Shown: positions 8,686 through 18,301, counted from the stretch's first letter. The stretch is DNA of 64,000 bases from an uncultured Bacteroidales bacterium (GCA_902782665.1 CACZOA010000039.1:1-64000), one strand, 5' to 3'. Program-made: numbers and translations. The notes: generated from the letters alone by a model not told the origin.

Positions 8686-10128
8686 CTATTTCAAAATTAA
8701 CTTTATTACGTTTATTCCTAATTCAGTTTTAACGACAGCATTGTAGATTCCTCTGTTTAATGTAGAGATTCCTATTTCCGCATTGTTTCCAGAAATCTCT
8801 TTTTCCATTACTCTGGTTCCACTTGCTGTGTAAATAGTTATATTTTGTAGCTCATTGTCTGCTGAAACATAGATGCTGTTCTCCGCTGGGTTTGGAGCAA
8901 TAGACAATGAATAGTCAATAGAGATATTTTCTACACTTTCAATTTCAAGCACATCCATGATTTTGCTTATGAATGCGCGATCGTACCATGTCAATTCTTC
9001 ACGGTTAAAATGTCCGTGGGCTTCACCTTTGTTGTTCTTGAATACATTGTTGTCCCACAAGATTGCAGGCATACCGTATTCTTTAGTCACTGAGTAGTAA
9101 GCTTCTACCCATTTAAGTCTGTCCTCTTGGTTGTAGTATTCACCGTCGTCGAATCTTGCTGAACAAGACTCTTCTCCGATTATAACAGGAACGCCCATTC
9201 CAACTATGAATTTTTCATAAACATCTTTGAAGTATGTTTTGATTTCATATTTGTAACTGTCATACCACATGTCTGAACTACCTAAACATAATTCATATGG
9301 ACGGTATGCGTGTAGAGATAGAGCAAGACGGTTTGGAGTCTCGTCTGTTGGCATCTGGAAGTATGAAGTCATACAACCTTCTTTACAAGCTGCGTATCCA
9401 GGACACATGATTACACGGTCTTTGTTTTCAGCAGAACCGTTTCCACGAATTTCGTTTACACCGATTTGGTTGAACTTGTTGAGCATCTCAAGAGCAGGAA
9501 TGACATCAGCAGGCGGATCGGTTGGGTCGAAATACCATTCGTAAGAAGTTCCTACCAAACGAGGCTCGTTCATGATCTCAAAAATCAAGTGCTGGTCATA
9601 ATCTTTGAAAGCTTCAGCAATCTGACGCCAAATTAATTGTATAAAGAATTCAGATTTGTTGTCATCCTTTAAAGTATAGATGATGTTGCCTGAATTGTTG
9701 TCATGATGGATGTTGATTATCACGAACATGTTTTCGTCATAAGCATAGTTTACGACTTCTTTTACTCGTGCCATCCATGCTGTGTCTATAACATAGCCTT
9801 CTCCGTCTTTGAATCGGCTTGCGTGTTTACCCCAAGAAACAGGGATTCTTATAGTATTGAATCCAGCTTTTCTCACAGCAGTGATCATTTCTGGAGTTGT
9901 TTTAGGTTGACCCCATGAAGTCTCTGCATCAAGAGAATTGCCTCTGTTGCTACCTCCTGTCGCGTCGAATGTGTTTCCGAGGTTCCATCCCGTTGTCATC
10001 ATTCCTGCAATTTCAGTTGCTGTTTTCCCAGAAAGTATTTCAGCGGATGCGTTGAAAGACATTCCGGAAATCGCCAATGCGGCAATCACTGACATTGCTT
10101 TTTTTAGTGAAGTAAAAGTTTTTTTCAT
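8686..10128 (-). CDS. Secreted GH5 endoglucanase (subfamily 4-like) with T9SS C-terminal domain
   Basis: This 480-residue enzyme begins with a signal peptide (to about residue 29, ending NASA). A GH5 barrel follows (about 40-385) with TGWNLGNTFDA, FNTIRIPVSW, INIHHD, the acid/base block FEIMNEPR (Glu near 186) and the nucleophile block VIIGEESCS (Glu near 317), plus AILWDNN. This order is typical of GH5_4 cellulases or xyloglucanases. The last 75 residues (LSIAPNPAENSIYVS ... NRGIYNAVVKTELGINVIKLILK) form a type A T9SS sorting domain, predicting export across the outer membrane and surface anchoring. It is divergent from the CE4-GH8 gene and has its own promoter. Confidence 0.93.
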   Translation of the reverse strand: MKKTFTSLKKAMSVIAALAISGMSFNASAEILSGKTATEIAGMMTTGWNLGNTFDATGGSNRGNSLDAETSWGQPKTTPEMITAVRKAGFNTIRIPVSWGKHASRFKDGEGYVIDTAWMARVKEVVNYAYDENMFVIINIHHDNNSGNIIYTLKDDNKSEFFIQLIWRQIAEAFKDYDQHLIFEIMNEPRLVGTSYEWYFDPTDPPADVIPALEMLNKFNQIGVNEIRGNGSAENKDRVIMCPGYAACKEGCMTSYFQMPTDETPNRLALSLHAYRPYELCLGSSDMWYDSYKYEIKTYFKDVYEKFIVGMGVPVIIGEESCSARFDDGEYYNQEDRLKWVEAYYSVTKEYGMPAILWDNNVFKNNKGEAHGHFNREELTWYDRAFISKIMDVLEIESVENISIDYSLSIAPNPAENSIYVSADNELQNITIYTASGTRVMEKEISGNNAEIGISTLNRGIYNAVVKTELGINVIKLILK

Positions 10129-10228
10129 ACGCTTACAATTTTTTAAGTTAATTTTACTAAAGTGTTTGTTTTTGTGTTAGCCTTGAAATATCGATAAAAT
10201 ACGTCATTTTGTCGACGAATTGATATTG

Positions 10229-10256
10229 CAAAAGTAATATTTAAATTTGTTTCTGC
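10229..10256 (-). promoter_or_regulatory. Promoter of the GH5 gene
   Basis: Read on the minus strand, -7 TACTTTTG (10236-10229) is preceded at 17 bp by TTG (10256-10254). It would give a leader of about 95 nt before the GH5 start codon. The remainder of the 368-bp divergent intergenic region (10129-10496) is AT-rich; I see the second promoter at 10401-10431 and no clear operator. Confidence 0.5.
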
Positions 10257-10400
10257 AACGTTGACATGGAAAAATTATAATATTTTTTTTGAACTAGATG
10301 AATAACCAGTAAAAAATCGCCAAAGAATATAGAAAAAAAAGTCATTGTATGTTAGCGAGCATGTTTGATAAAAAAACGTCAAAAAATAATTGTAATCACA

Positions 10401-10431
10401 TTTTGCTTTAGCTAGCTTTAGGATAATATTG
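10401..10431 (+). promoter_or_regulatory. Probable promoter of the CE4-GH8 gene
   Basis: A -33 TTTTG (10401-10405) and a near-consensus -7 TAATATTG (10424-10431, one mismatch) are 18 bp apart, 65 bp before the start codon. Confidence 0.5.
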
Positions 10432-10496
10432 CAACCGTAAACGATTGTCATACTCTCGTCTACACATTATTACTAACGAAAAAAAACGCTAAGCAT

Positions 10497-13400
10497 ATGA
10501 AACAGAAATTACTTTTATCATCGGCATTGGTGGCGTCCTTATCTTTTGCGCAGGCGCAGGAGATTGCCACTTGGGAAGATTGGGCAAAGTCGGCGATTAC
10601 GTTTACATTCGACGACGGTGCCAACGAGGTCAACTCACATAAGTGGGCTGCGGACCAATTGGATAAATATGGTTTTAAGGCCACTTTTTATGTGGTTACA
10701 GGATGGACAAATGATTGGAGTCCATATAAGAGTATAGCACAAAGAGGTCATGAGATAGGTAGCCATACAGATTCTCACAGTGGCAATTCTAGTGAGTTGG
10801 CTTCTTCTAAGTCAACAATCGAACGACAGATTGGACAGCCTTGTCTTACAATTGCTTACCCTAATTGTAATGAGATAACCAATACTCTTAATTACTATAT
10901 TGGTGGACGTATCTGTGGAGGACAGACTAATAGTAAGTCTCCAAACAACTTGGCTCGTTTCGATTGCCAAATCTGTGGTACTGAAGGTATCAACAGCACT
11001 AACCAATTTACGAGTAGATGTTCTGGTGCTAACGGAGGTTGGATGGTTTTCCTAATCCATGGTATTCAGGGATATCAGGGAAATGGTAGCTATTCACCAA
11101 CTAGCCAGGATGCTTTCACAGGAACATTGCAGTGGTTGAACCAGAACAAGAAAGATTATTGGGTATGTACAGCACGTGACGCTATCATGTATTTCAAGGA
11201 GCGTGACAATGCTAAGTTCACAAAGACCGGAGGTGATGCTTCGAGTGAGACATATTCGTTGACTGTTAATTTGGACACAAAACTTTGTAACTGGGATTAT
11301 CCATTGTCGGTACGTGTCCCTATGCAAGATGGTTGGTCAGACCTTAAGGTTACTCAGGGAGATAATGAAATCGAATCTGAGGTCGTAGACGGATATGTTT
11401 ATTTCAAAGCTGTTCCAAATGGTGGTGAGATTGTTGTAGGATCAGGAAAACCTGCTGTGCCAGAACCTGAGTTCAACATTTCAGCTTCTGCAACACAATA
11501 TTGTAAAGACTCAACTTACAAAGTGTCTTGGACAATGAGCGGTGATGCAGAAGACAGAACATACTCTTTGAACTGGGGTACAGGTTCTACTTCAACAGAG
11601 GTTAGCATCTCAAGCGTGAAGGCATCTTCTGAGTGGGAGAATAATGGAACTCCTTATTGGACAATTGATAAGATTTTGAGTGATGATGGCAACCACGGTG
11701 GTAGCAGTCGTTGGGGAACAATGAGTGGTTCTGACGAGTGGGCAGAATTCAACTTTGGTAAAACACAGACTGTAGGTGGCATCAAAATTGATGAGTGTAC
11801 AGAATACAGCACAATCACTGCATTTGAGGTTCAATATGATGAGAATGGTTCTTGGAAGACTGCGTATACTGGAAAAACTGTAGGTCATGATTTCAGTGCT
11901 ACATTTGATCCTGTGTCAACAAGCAAGATGAGATTGTTCATTAAGTCGACAAACGATGGCGATGGATGTAATATCAACTATGTAGAGTTCTCTGGTGTTG
12001 CTGGTTATGTTATAAAGAGTGGTATCAATGCTGCTGGTTCTATTGATTGGAAACCAAAAGCAGCTGGAACAGGTATTTTGACAATCACTAACTCAAGAGG
12101 TAAGGTTTTAGCTCAAACATCATCTATCAAGGTAGAGAATTGTGGCGGTAGTGGTGAGGAACCATGTACAGATTGTGGTGGATCAGATCCTCAACCAATT
12201 ACTGGAAGTGGAACTTTCTTCGATGAAAACGGAGCATATTTCGGACCTTCTTGTGATGATGGAAATGTACAAAAGTCTGGTGCATACTATACTGGTGTTT
12301 ATCCTTCTCCATTCAAGACTTATCTTGGAAAAACAGATGAGGAGATTCAGGGAAAACTAGATCAACTTTGGAATCACTACTTCAAAGGAGACAACAACAG
12401 CACTGTTTACTACGAAAATGGAAATGAAGCTTACATCAAGGATATCAACAACAATGATGTACGTTCTGAGGGTCAATCGTATGGTATGATGATCTGTGTT
12501 CAAACAAACCATAAGACAGAGTTCGATAAACTTTGGAAGTTTGCTAAGAACCATATGCTTCATACATCAGGTCAATGGGATGGATATTTCAAATGGAAAT
12601 GTAACCCAGACGGTTCGGCTCAGGATGCCAACTGTGCTCCTGACGGTGAAATGTATTTCGTGACTGCATTGCTTTTGGCAGCAAACCGTTGGAATGAACC
12701 TTCTTACTTTAAGGATGCTCAATACAGCTTGTCAAGATTCTGGAAGAATGGCAATGGATCATTGTTCAACGAATCTTATAAGATCATCACATTCCAGCCA
12801 TACAACTGCTCGAACTTCGGTGACCCTTCTTATGACCTTCCTGCATTTGTAGAATTGTTCTCAAGATGGTCAGAAAGCAACAACGAAAAATGGGAGAGCT
12901 GCTTGGCTCCAACTCGTGGTCACTTGGAGAAATCATGCCACTCTTCATCAGGTTTGTTCGCAGACTATTCTGAATTTAATGGTCAGCCTACAACTGGAGG
13001 ATTCAGTGAAAACTCTAACAAGTACATGTATGATGCAATGCGTTGCGCTATGAACGTAGGTATGGACTATTACTTGTTCGGTGCTGACAAGACAACTCAG
13101 AATGCCATGATGACACGTTTGATCAATCATTTTGAAAAAGACGGTTACTCTCACGCTCGTTTCAACTGGGACGGTACAGGAGGTTCTGAGCAATACACAC
13201 TTGGAGAGTGTGGTGCAAACGCTGTAGGATGCTTTGCTTTGATGGACGACCCTGCAAATGATGAAAAGGTTAAGACTAATTTGAAGAAGGCTTGGAACGG
13301 ACAATTGATGACTGGTCAGTATCGCTACTACGATGGTTTGGTTCACTACTTGGCAATGCTTCACTTGTGTGGAAGCTTCAAGATCTGGAAGCCAGCTCCA

Positions 13401-13754
13401 AGTGTTACTGAGATAACTGCACAGAACGAGTACAATGGTGTTAAATACGATGCTCCAACAGACTTCTATGATTTTAAGGATTGTAAGCTATATAAGGTGG
13501 CAATCGAGATCACTGACGTCGAGAATGTGAAAACAAATGGTATTGCACTTGTTCCAAACCCAGCGTCTACACAGATTGAGATTGTATCGGATGAGGAAAT
13601 CAAATCTGTTGAGATCATTGACATGATTGGTAATAAGGTTGTTTCGACGAATGAGTCTGTAATCAGTGTCACAACACTTCCAGCAGGAGTATATATGGCT
13701 GTGATTTCTACTGAAAAAGCTCAAATTATCAAGAAAGTTATGATCAAAAGATAA
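10497..13754 (+). CDS. Secreted CE4 deacetylase - discoidin-like module - GH8 xylanase - T9SS domain fusion
   Basis: This 1085-residue protein has a signal peptide (to about residue 20, AQAQ). A NodB/CE4 polysaccharide deacetylase domain (about 28-235) has FTFDDG, the metal site HEIGSHTDSH, an AYP block and VFLIHG. A discoidin/CBM32-like domain follows (about 365-510; VSISSVKASSEWENNG, WAEFNFGKTQTVGGIKI). A Cys-containing linker (EPCTDCGG) leads to a GH8 domain (about 575-960) with NDVRSEGQSYGMM (catalytic Glu near 658) and CAPDGEMYF. The last 75 residues are a T9SS sorting domain. GH8 of this type resembles xylanases or reducing-end exo-oligoxylanases. Deacetylation and chain cleavage of acetyl-xylan by one surface enzyme is inferred. 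Confidence 0.9.
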   Translation: MKQKLLLSSALVASLSFAQAQEIATWEDWAKSAITFTFDDGANEVNSHKWAADQLDKYGFKATFYVVTGWTNDWSPYKSIAQRGHEIGSHTDSHSGNSSELASSKSTIERQIGQPCLTIAYPNCNEITNTLNYYIGGRICGGQTNSKSPNNLARFDCQICGTEGINSTNQFTSRCSGANGGWMVFLIHGIQGYQGNGSYSPTSQDAFTGTLQWLNQNKKDYWVCTARDAIMYFKERDNAKFTKTGGDASSETYSLTVNLDTKLCNWDYPLSVRVPMQDGWSDLKVTQGDNEIESEVVDGYVYFKAVPNGGEIVVGSGKPAVPEPEFNISASATQYCKDSTYKVSWTMSGDAEDRTYSLNWGTGSTSTEVSISSVKASSEWENNGTPYWTIDKILSDDGNHGGSSRWGTMSGSDEWAEFNFGKTQTVGGIKIDECTEYSTITAFEVQYDENGSWKTAYTGKTVGHDFSATFDPVSTSKMRLFIKSTNDGDGCNINYVEFSGVAGYVIKSGINAAGSIDWKPKAAGTGILTITNSRGKVLAQTSSIKVENCGGSGEEPCTDCGGSDPQPITGSGTFFDENGAYFGPSCDDGNVQKSGAYYTGVYPSPFKTYLGKTDEEIQGKLDQLWNHYFKGDNNSTVYYENGNEAYIKDINNNDVRSEGQSYGMMICVQTNHKTEFDKLWKFAKNHMLHTSGQWDGYFKWKCNPDGSAQDANCAPDGEMYFVTALLLAANRWNEPSYFKDAQYSLSRFWKNGNGSLFNESYKIITFQPYNCSNFGDPSYDLPAFVELFSRWSESNNEKWESCLAPTRGHLEKSCHSSSGLFADYSEFNGQPTTGGFSENSNKYMYDAMRCAMNVGMDYYLFGADKTTQNAMMTRLINHFEKDGYSHARFNWDGTGGSEQYTLGECGANAVGCFALMDDPANDEKVKTNLKKAWNGQLMTGQYRYYDGLVHYLAMLHLCGSFKIWKPAPSVTEITAQNEYNGVKYDAPTDFYDFKDCKLYKVAIEITDVENVKTNGIALVPNPASTQIEIVSDEEIKSVEIIDMIGNKVVSTNESVISVTTLPAGVYMAVISTEKAQIIKKVMIKR

Positions 13755-13761
13755 AAAAAAT

Positions 13762-13793
13762 GTGTTATGACGGTGAATTTCCCGTCATAACAC
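13762..13793 (+). terminator. Terminator/hairpin after the CE4-GH8 gene
   Basis: A perfect 12-bp stem GTGTTATGACGG / CCGTCATAACAC with an 8-nt loop lies 7 bp after the stop. It is flanked by an A run upstream and TTATATTT downstream. The downstream T tract is weak and overlaps the next -7 box. Confidence 0.7.
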
Positions 13794-13794
13794 T

Positions 13795-13802
13795 TATATT
13801 TG
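13795..13802 (+). promoter_or_regulatory. Possible -7 box for the GH11-CBM6 gene
   Basis: TATATTTG matches TAnnTTTG and sits immediately after the hairpin, 29 bp before the ATG at 13832. The -33 position would fall inside the hairpin and does not match, so readthrough from the upstream gene is an alternative. Confidence 0.35.
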
Positions 13803-13831
13803 GAATTTGAATCAACTAACACTAATTAGCC

Positions 13832-15310
13832 ATGAGACAAATTCCGACACTCATAATAGCATTCTTTTTTATCGTTTCAAATGTGGTTTCTGCATTTGCG
13901 GTAGATCCTTGTGAAATGAAGACGAAGTTGAGTGGAGGAACAGTCTATACCAAAAAAGATATATATCCTTTGGATAACGGGTTCAATTGTGAGCTTTGGT
14001 ATAAGGGTATAAATGGTAAGGTTACGGTTTATGATGACGCTGATTGCGCATTCAAAGCCGAGTGGAACGAGTCGGGTGATTTTATCGCGAGAGTCGGGTA
14101 TTTCTGGGGAAAGGAGGAAGAGAATACTCCATCTTATAAAGATTTGGATGGTGATATTCATGCTGAATATTCCTATACGAAAACAGGTTCGAGCTACGAC
14201 TATTCTTTGATTGGTGTATACGGTTGGTCGAAGGATCCATTGGTTGAATTCTATATATGTGATGACTCATACAATCGTATGACTGATCCTTGGAATACAA
14301 CTAAACTTGGTTCTGCAGTGATTGATGGCGCGACATATAATATCTACAAAGGTACGATGATGAACATGCCATCAATTTTGAAAGACACTGATAATTTCAC
14401 GCAGGTGTTTTCAGTCCGTCAGGGTGGCACACGCCAATGTGGACATATCTCCGTCTCTGAACATTTCAGAGCATGGGAAAAACTGGGAGTAAAGACTGGT
14501 GCTTTATACGATTGCAAGATTGCAATTGAAACAGGTGGAGATAAAGGAACAATCGATTACCAATATGCGACAATGTGGATTGGCGACGAGAATGGTCCTA
14601 TAATTCCTGAGGATAGGGCTCCTTTCAAGGATACTATAGTAATTCCTGGTGTTGTTGAGGTTGAGGATTATGATAAGGGTGGCTATAATGTTTCTTATTA
14701 TGATTCTGACCGTAATAACGAAGGGAAGGCTTATAGAAACGACGGAGTAGATATAGTAGAAACTCCAGATGGTTATGCTGTCGGATATACCAAAAAAGGG
14801 GAGTGGTTGGAATACACGATTAATGTTGAGGATGATGATGAGTATACCGTTGAGGCAAGCATGGCAAATGGAAGTTCTGCTCCTAAAATTAATTTGATTT
14901 TTGATGATCAGGATACTTGTTCTTTGTCTGGCAAAAGTATAAGAAATGATTGGGACACTTATACGTTGGCTATGGGAAAGATTGTTTTGACAGAGGGTAC
15001 GCATACGATGAGGTTGGTATTCAATAATGATTACACGAATATTGATTTCGTTGAATTCAAGTCGACAAAGGTGACTAATAGAATCGATGCCTCTGTTCCT
15101 GTATTCGAATTGGTTTACGATAACAACACTATTAAAGTGGTCTCTTTAAATGATGTTAAACAAGTTAGGTTGATTGGTATGACAGGAATGCCGATTGCTG
15201 AGAATGATGGAGACGTCTTGAATGTTGGAAATGTAAGGGCAGGTGTTTATGTTGTAGTTGCTGTCACATCAAATGGGGAGTACTACAAAAAGGTAAGCAT
15301 CGCAAAGTAA
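13832..15310 (+). CDS. Secreted GH11 endo-xylanase with CBM6 and C-terminal sorting domain
   Basis: This 492-residue protein has a signal peptide ending near SAFA (residue 23), then VDPCEM. The GH11 jelly-roll (about 25-255) shows IGVYGWSKDPLVEFY with the nucleophile Glu near 139, FTQVFSVRQGGTRQCGHISVSEHF, and the acid/base Glu near 233 in AIETGG. A CBM6 module follows (about 270-410; VEVEDYDKGG, DWDTYTLAMGKIVL, NDYTNIDFVEF). The last 70 residues resemble a T9SS domain but lack the usual PNP start. It cuts xylan backbones. The first two modules are paralogous to the start of the next gene, suggesting tandem duplication. Start ATG 13832 is the first in frame after the terminator. Confidence 0.9.
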   Translation: MRQIPTLIIAFFFIVSNVVSAFAVDPCEMKTKLSGGTVYTKKDIYPLDNGFNCELWYKGINGKVTVYDDADCAFKAEWNESGDFIARVGYFWGKEEENTPSYKDLDGDIHAEYSYTKTGSSYDYSLIGVYGWSKDPLVEFYICDDSYNRMTDPWNTTKLGSAVIDGATYNIYKGTMMNMPSILKDTDNFTQVFSVRQGGTRQCGHISVSEHFRAWEKLGVKTGALYDCKIAIETGGDKGTIDYQYATMWIGDENGPIIPEDRAPFKDTIVIPGVVEVEDYDKGGYNVSYYDSDRNNEGKAYRNDGVDIVETPDGYAVGYTKKGEWLEYTINVEDDDEYTVEASMANGSSAPKINLIFDDQDTCSLSGKSIRNDWDTYTLAMGKIVLTEGTHTMRLVFNNDYTNIDFVEFKSTKVTNRIDASVPVFELVYDNNTIKVVSLNDVKQVRLIGMTGMPIAENDGDVLNVGNVRAGVYVVVAVTSNGEYYKKVSIAK

Positions 15311-15325
15311 AAACTCTATAATTGC

Positions 15326-15389
15326 CAAACAGAAATAATTGTCTGTTTGTGGATACAACTTGAATAAAATCGATAGTCAGCGGACTATC
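15326..15389 (+). other. Two hairpins in the leader between the GH11 genes
   Basis: CAAACAGA/TCTGTTTG (15326-15333 and 15342-15349) and GATAGTC-agcg-GACTATC (15372-15389) are perfect inverted repeats in the 105-bp gap. Neither is followed by a T run, so they look more like processing or stability elements than terminators. No TAnnTTTG box is seen, which favours co-transcription of 13832 and 15416. Confidence 0.45.
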
Positions 15390-15415
15390 CTCTAAACTCT
15401 AAATAAAAAAACACA

Positions 15416-18301
15416 ATGAAAATCAATTCTAAACGATTGTTTGGCGCAATCGCAGCTTCTCTTTTGCTAGCGCCGAACGCAGCTTATGCTGTTGATCCAT
15501 GTGAGATGAACTCATCCATGAATGGTGGCCAGAGAGCTCAGAATGGAGGAACACACAACATTGCTGGTGGTTTCAACTATGAGATGTGGACAAACTCTGG
15601 TAACAACGCCTCAATGGAGTACACTTCTCAGGAAGGTCAGTTCCAGTTTAAGGCAAATTGGAATAATCCAGATGACTTGCTTTGCCGTATCGGTCTATAT
15701 TGGGGTACTGGTCCAAAGCCAGATGAACTAGACGGAGACCTTCACTGTGATTTCAACTATGATATGACTGGTACTGGTGGTGGTTACAACTACATCGGTA
15801 TCTATGGTTGGACAAAGGTTCCTAATGAGGTTGAGTACTATATCGTAGAGAACACTTTCTTCGGAAATACACAGAAGCAGCAAGGTTTGTACTATGGAGC
15901 AAATAAGGTGTCTTCATATAGTATTGATGGAGAGGGTTCTTATGATTTGTATATCGGTACTCGTACTAATGCTCCTTCTATCTCAGGTACATCTACATTC
16001 AAGCAGGTGTTCGCGGTTAGATCGACTCCACGTAAGTGTGGACACATCTCTATCTCTGAACACATGAGAAATTGGAAAAATCACGTAACATTAGGTCAGC
16101 TTTACGATTGCAAGTTCCTTTGTGAGGTAGGTTCTGGTTCTGGTAGCTTTGATATGAAGTATGGTAATGTATGGATTGGATCTGCAACTCAGGAGCCTCC
16201 AACACCATCTGAGCCAGAAGAACCATATGATGGCGTGATTGCTATCCCTGGTAAACTTGAGTGTGAGAATTACGACAAGGGTGGTAAGTCATTCGGCTAC
16301 TCTGATTCTGATTCTAAGAACGAAGGCGATGGATACCGTAATGACGGTGTTGATATCGTAAAGGTTGGCAGTGGTTGGGCTATCGGTTACACTACTTCTT
16401 CTGAGTGGTTGAAGTATACTGTCAATGTTGAGGAGGCTGGAGAGTATAACGTTGGTGCTTACATGGCAAACGGAAGTACAGATCCAGAGATCTCTATAGA
16501 GATTGACGGAAAGAAAGCCACTTCTATTACAGGTACTGGAAAGGGCGATTGGGATACTTACACTATGGCTACTGGAAAGATCACTCTTTCAAAGGGTGAG
16601 CATACTCTAAAGCTAAAGTTTGATAATGATTACACTAACATCGATTATTTGGTATTCTCTAAGGGTGATATCACAGAGCCAGGTGGTGGAGATGAACCAG
16701 GTGGTGGAGATGAACCATGTACAAACTGTGGTTCACAGCCAGCTTCTGGAGCATCTACCTTCTTCGATGAGGATGGTGCTTACTTCGGTCCTGATTGTGA
16801 TAACAAAAACTATGCTGGAGCATATTACACAGGTGACTACACATCACCATTCAAGACTTACCTAGGTAAGACAGATGAGGAGATTCAGGCTAAACTTGAT
16901 CAGATGTGGCAGCACTACTTCGTTGGTAGCAACAAGTTGTATACTGATAAGGGTAATGGTGAGGCATACATCCTTGATACTGGTAACAATGATGTTCGTT
17001 CTGAGGGTATGTCATATGGTATGATGATCAGTGTACAGACTAACCACAAGTCTGAATTTGACAAACTTTGGAAATTTGCAAAGAACCACATGTGGCATAG
17101 AAATGGAGATGGATACTTCTCATGGCAGGTTGGAACAGATGGTAACGCAAAAGACCAGGGTTGTGCTCCTGACGGTGAAATGTATTTTATGATGTCTTTG
17201 TTGTTTGCTGCTAACCGTTGGAATGATGCTGGATATATGGAAGATGCTCAGGCTATTCTAAAGGCTTGCTGGGAGGGTAACACATTGTTCAATGGATCGT
17301 CTTATATTATTACTTTCCAGCCTTCGCAGGGTAATAACACATGGTCTGACCCATCATACAGTTTGCCAGCATTCGTAGATTTGTTCTCACGTTGGTCAAA
17401 AACTAACACTGATAAATGGCAGAAAGCAACTTCAGCTACTCGTACTCACTTGTACGTGTCTTCTAACAGTAAGTCTGGTTTGTTCTCTGACTACAATAAT
17501 TTTGATGGTACACCTCATGGAGTATCATTCAATAGCAATGCAGAAAAGTACATGTACGATGCAATGCGTTGTGCTATGAACTTTGGTATGGACTACTACT
17601 TGTTCGGCGCTGATGCAACAAGACAGGAGGAGATGGCAAGAAGAATCATCGACTTCTTCGAGAAGGATGGTTATCAGCACGCTCGTTTCAACTGGGATGG
17701 TTCTAATCCATCTGAGTCTTACACATTGGGTGAGACTGGTGCTAACGCAGTGGCTTGCTATTGCTTGATGAATGACAGCAAATATCAGAGTATCGTAAAG
17801 GATAACCTTAATAGAGCTTGGAATGCTAATTTGATGACTGGTCAGTGGCGTTACTACGATGGCTTGGTTCACTACTTGGCAATGCTTCACTTGTGTGGAA
17901 GCTTCAAGATCTGGAAGCCAGCTCGTGAAATAGATGAGATCGTAGATCTTAAGGGTATAGGCTCTGTTGAGTATAATGGTAAAACTTATACAGAAAGTGT
18001 TGAATTTGATGAACTTGAGGATTGCAAGAAATTGAACAGAGTAAAAATCTATGTTGCTCCTTCTGATGTTGATGATGTCAATGCAAATGGTGTTGTCATC
18101 GCTCCTAATCCTGCAAGCGACGCAATCAATGTAATTGCTGAGGATCTTGAGTCTGTTAAGATTGTTGACATGTTGGGCCGCACAGTTGCAGTTTCAACTG
18201 AGGCTACTGTTAATGTATCTAATCTTCCTGCTGGTACTTACGCAGTTGTTGTTAAGACTTCTGCTGCAGAGGTAGTGAAGAAAATCAATGTATTGAAATA
18301 G
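15416..18301 (+). CDS. Secreted trimodular xylanase GH11 - CBM6 - GH8 with T9SS domain
   Basis: This 961-residue protein starts with a signal peptide (to about residue 25, NAAYA). The GH11 domain (about 26-262) has YNYIGIYGWTKVPNEVEYY with nucleophile Glu near 140, and FLCEVGSGSG for the acid/base. CBM6 (about 278-425; LECENYDKGG, GDWDTYTMATGKI) is followed by a tandem PGGGDE linker and a Cys pair (PCTNCG). GH8 (about 440-835) has NDVRSEGMSYGMM (Glu near 530) and CAPDGEMYF. A canonical T9SS domain (VIAPNPASDAINV ... VVKKINVLK) ends the protein. Endo-xylanase plus GH8 oligoxylanase on one chain is a rare arrangement as far as I know. The GH8 half is paralogous to that of 10497-13754. Confidence 0.92.
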   Translation: MKINSKRLFGAIAASLLLAPNAAYAVDPCEMNSSMNGGQRAQNGGTHNIAGGFNYEMWTNSGNNASMEYTSQEGQFQFKANWNNPDDLLCRIGLYWGTGPKPDELDGDLHCDFNYDMTGTGGGYNYIGIYGWTKVPNEVEYYIVENTFFGNTQKQQGLYYGANKVSSYSIDGEGSYDLYIGTRTNAPSISGTSTFKQVFAVRSTPRKCGHISISEHMRNWKNHVTLGQLYDCKFLCEVGSGSGSFDMKYGNVWIGSATQEPPTPSEPEEPYDGVIAIPGKLECENYDKGGKSFGYSDSDSKNEGDGYRNDGVDIVKVGSGWAIGYTTSSEWLKYTVNVEEAGEYNVGAYMANGSTDPEISIEIDGKKATSITGTGKGDWDTYTMATGKITLSKGEHTLKLKFDNDYTNIDYLVFSKGDITEPGGGDEPGGGDEPCTNCGSQPASGASTFFDEDGAYFGPDCDNKNYAGAYYTGDYTSPFKTYLGKTDEEIQAKLDQMWQHYFVGSNKLYTDKGNGEAYILDTGNNDVRSEGMSYGMMISVQTNHKSEFDKLWKFAKNHMWHRNGDGYFSWQVGTDGNAKDQGCAPDGEMYFMMSLLFAANRWNDAGYMEDAQAILKACWEGNTLFNGSSYIITFQPSQGNNTWSDPSYSLPAFVDLFSRWSKTNTDKWQKATSATRTHLYVSSNSKSGLFSDYNNFDGTPHGVSFNSNAEKYMYDAMRCAMNFGMDYYLFGADATRQEEMARRIIDFFEKDGYQHARFNWDGSNPSESYTLGETGANAVACYCLMNDSKYQSIVKDNLNRAWNANLMTGQWRYYDGLVHYLAMLHLCGSFKIWKPAREIDEIVDLKGIGSVEYNGKTYTESVEFDELEDCKKLNRVKIYVAPSDVDDVNANGVVIAPNPASDAINVIAEDLESVKIVDMLGRTVAVSTEATVNVSNLPAGTYAVVVKTSAAEVVKKINVLK

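Noticed and set aside
8561..8746. Small plus-strand ORF of 61 codons after ribD
   Set aside because: It overlaps the ribD stop, contains the operon terminator and runs antisense into the GH5 gene; composition and family give no support.
16677..16716. Tandem repeat in the GH11-GH8 gene as a phase-variable tract
   Set aside because: It is two 18-bp in-frame copies encoding the PGGGDE linker; a change in copy number would not shift the frame.
8686..18301. Classic polysaccharide utilization locus
   Set aside because: No susC, susD, hybrid two-component or ECF sigma/anti-sigma gene is present; the enzymes have T9SS domains instead.
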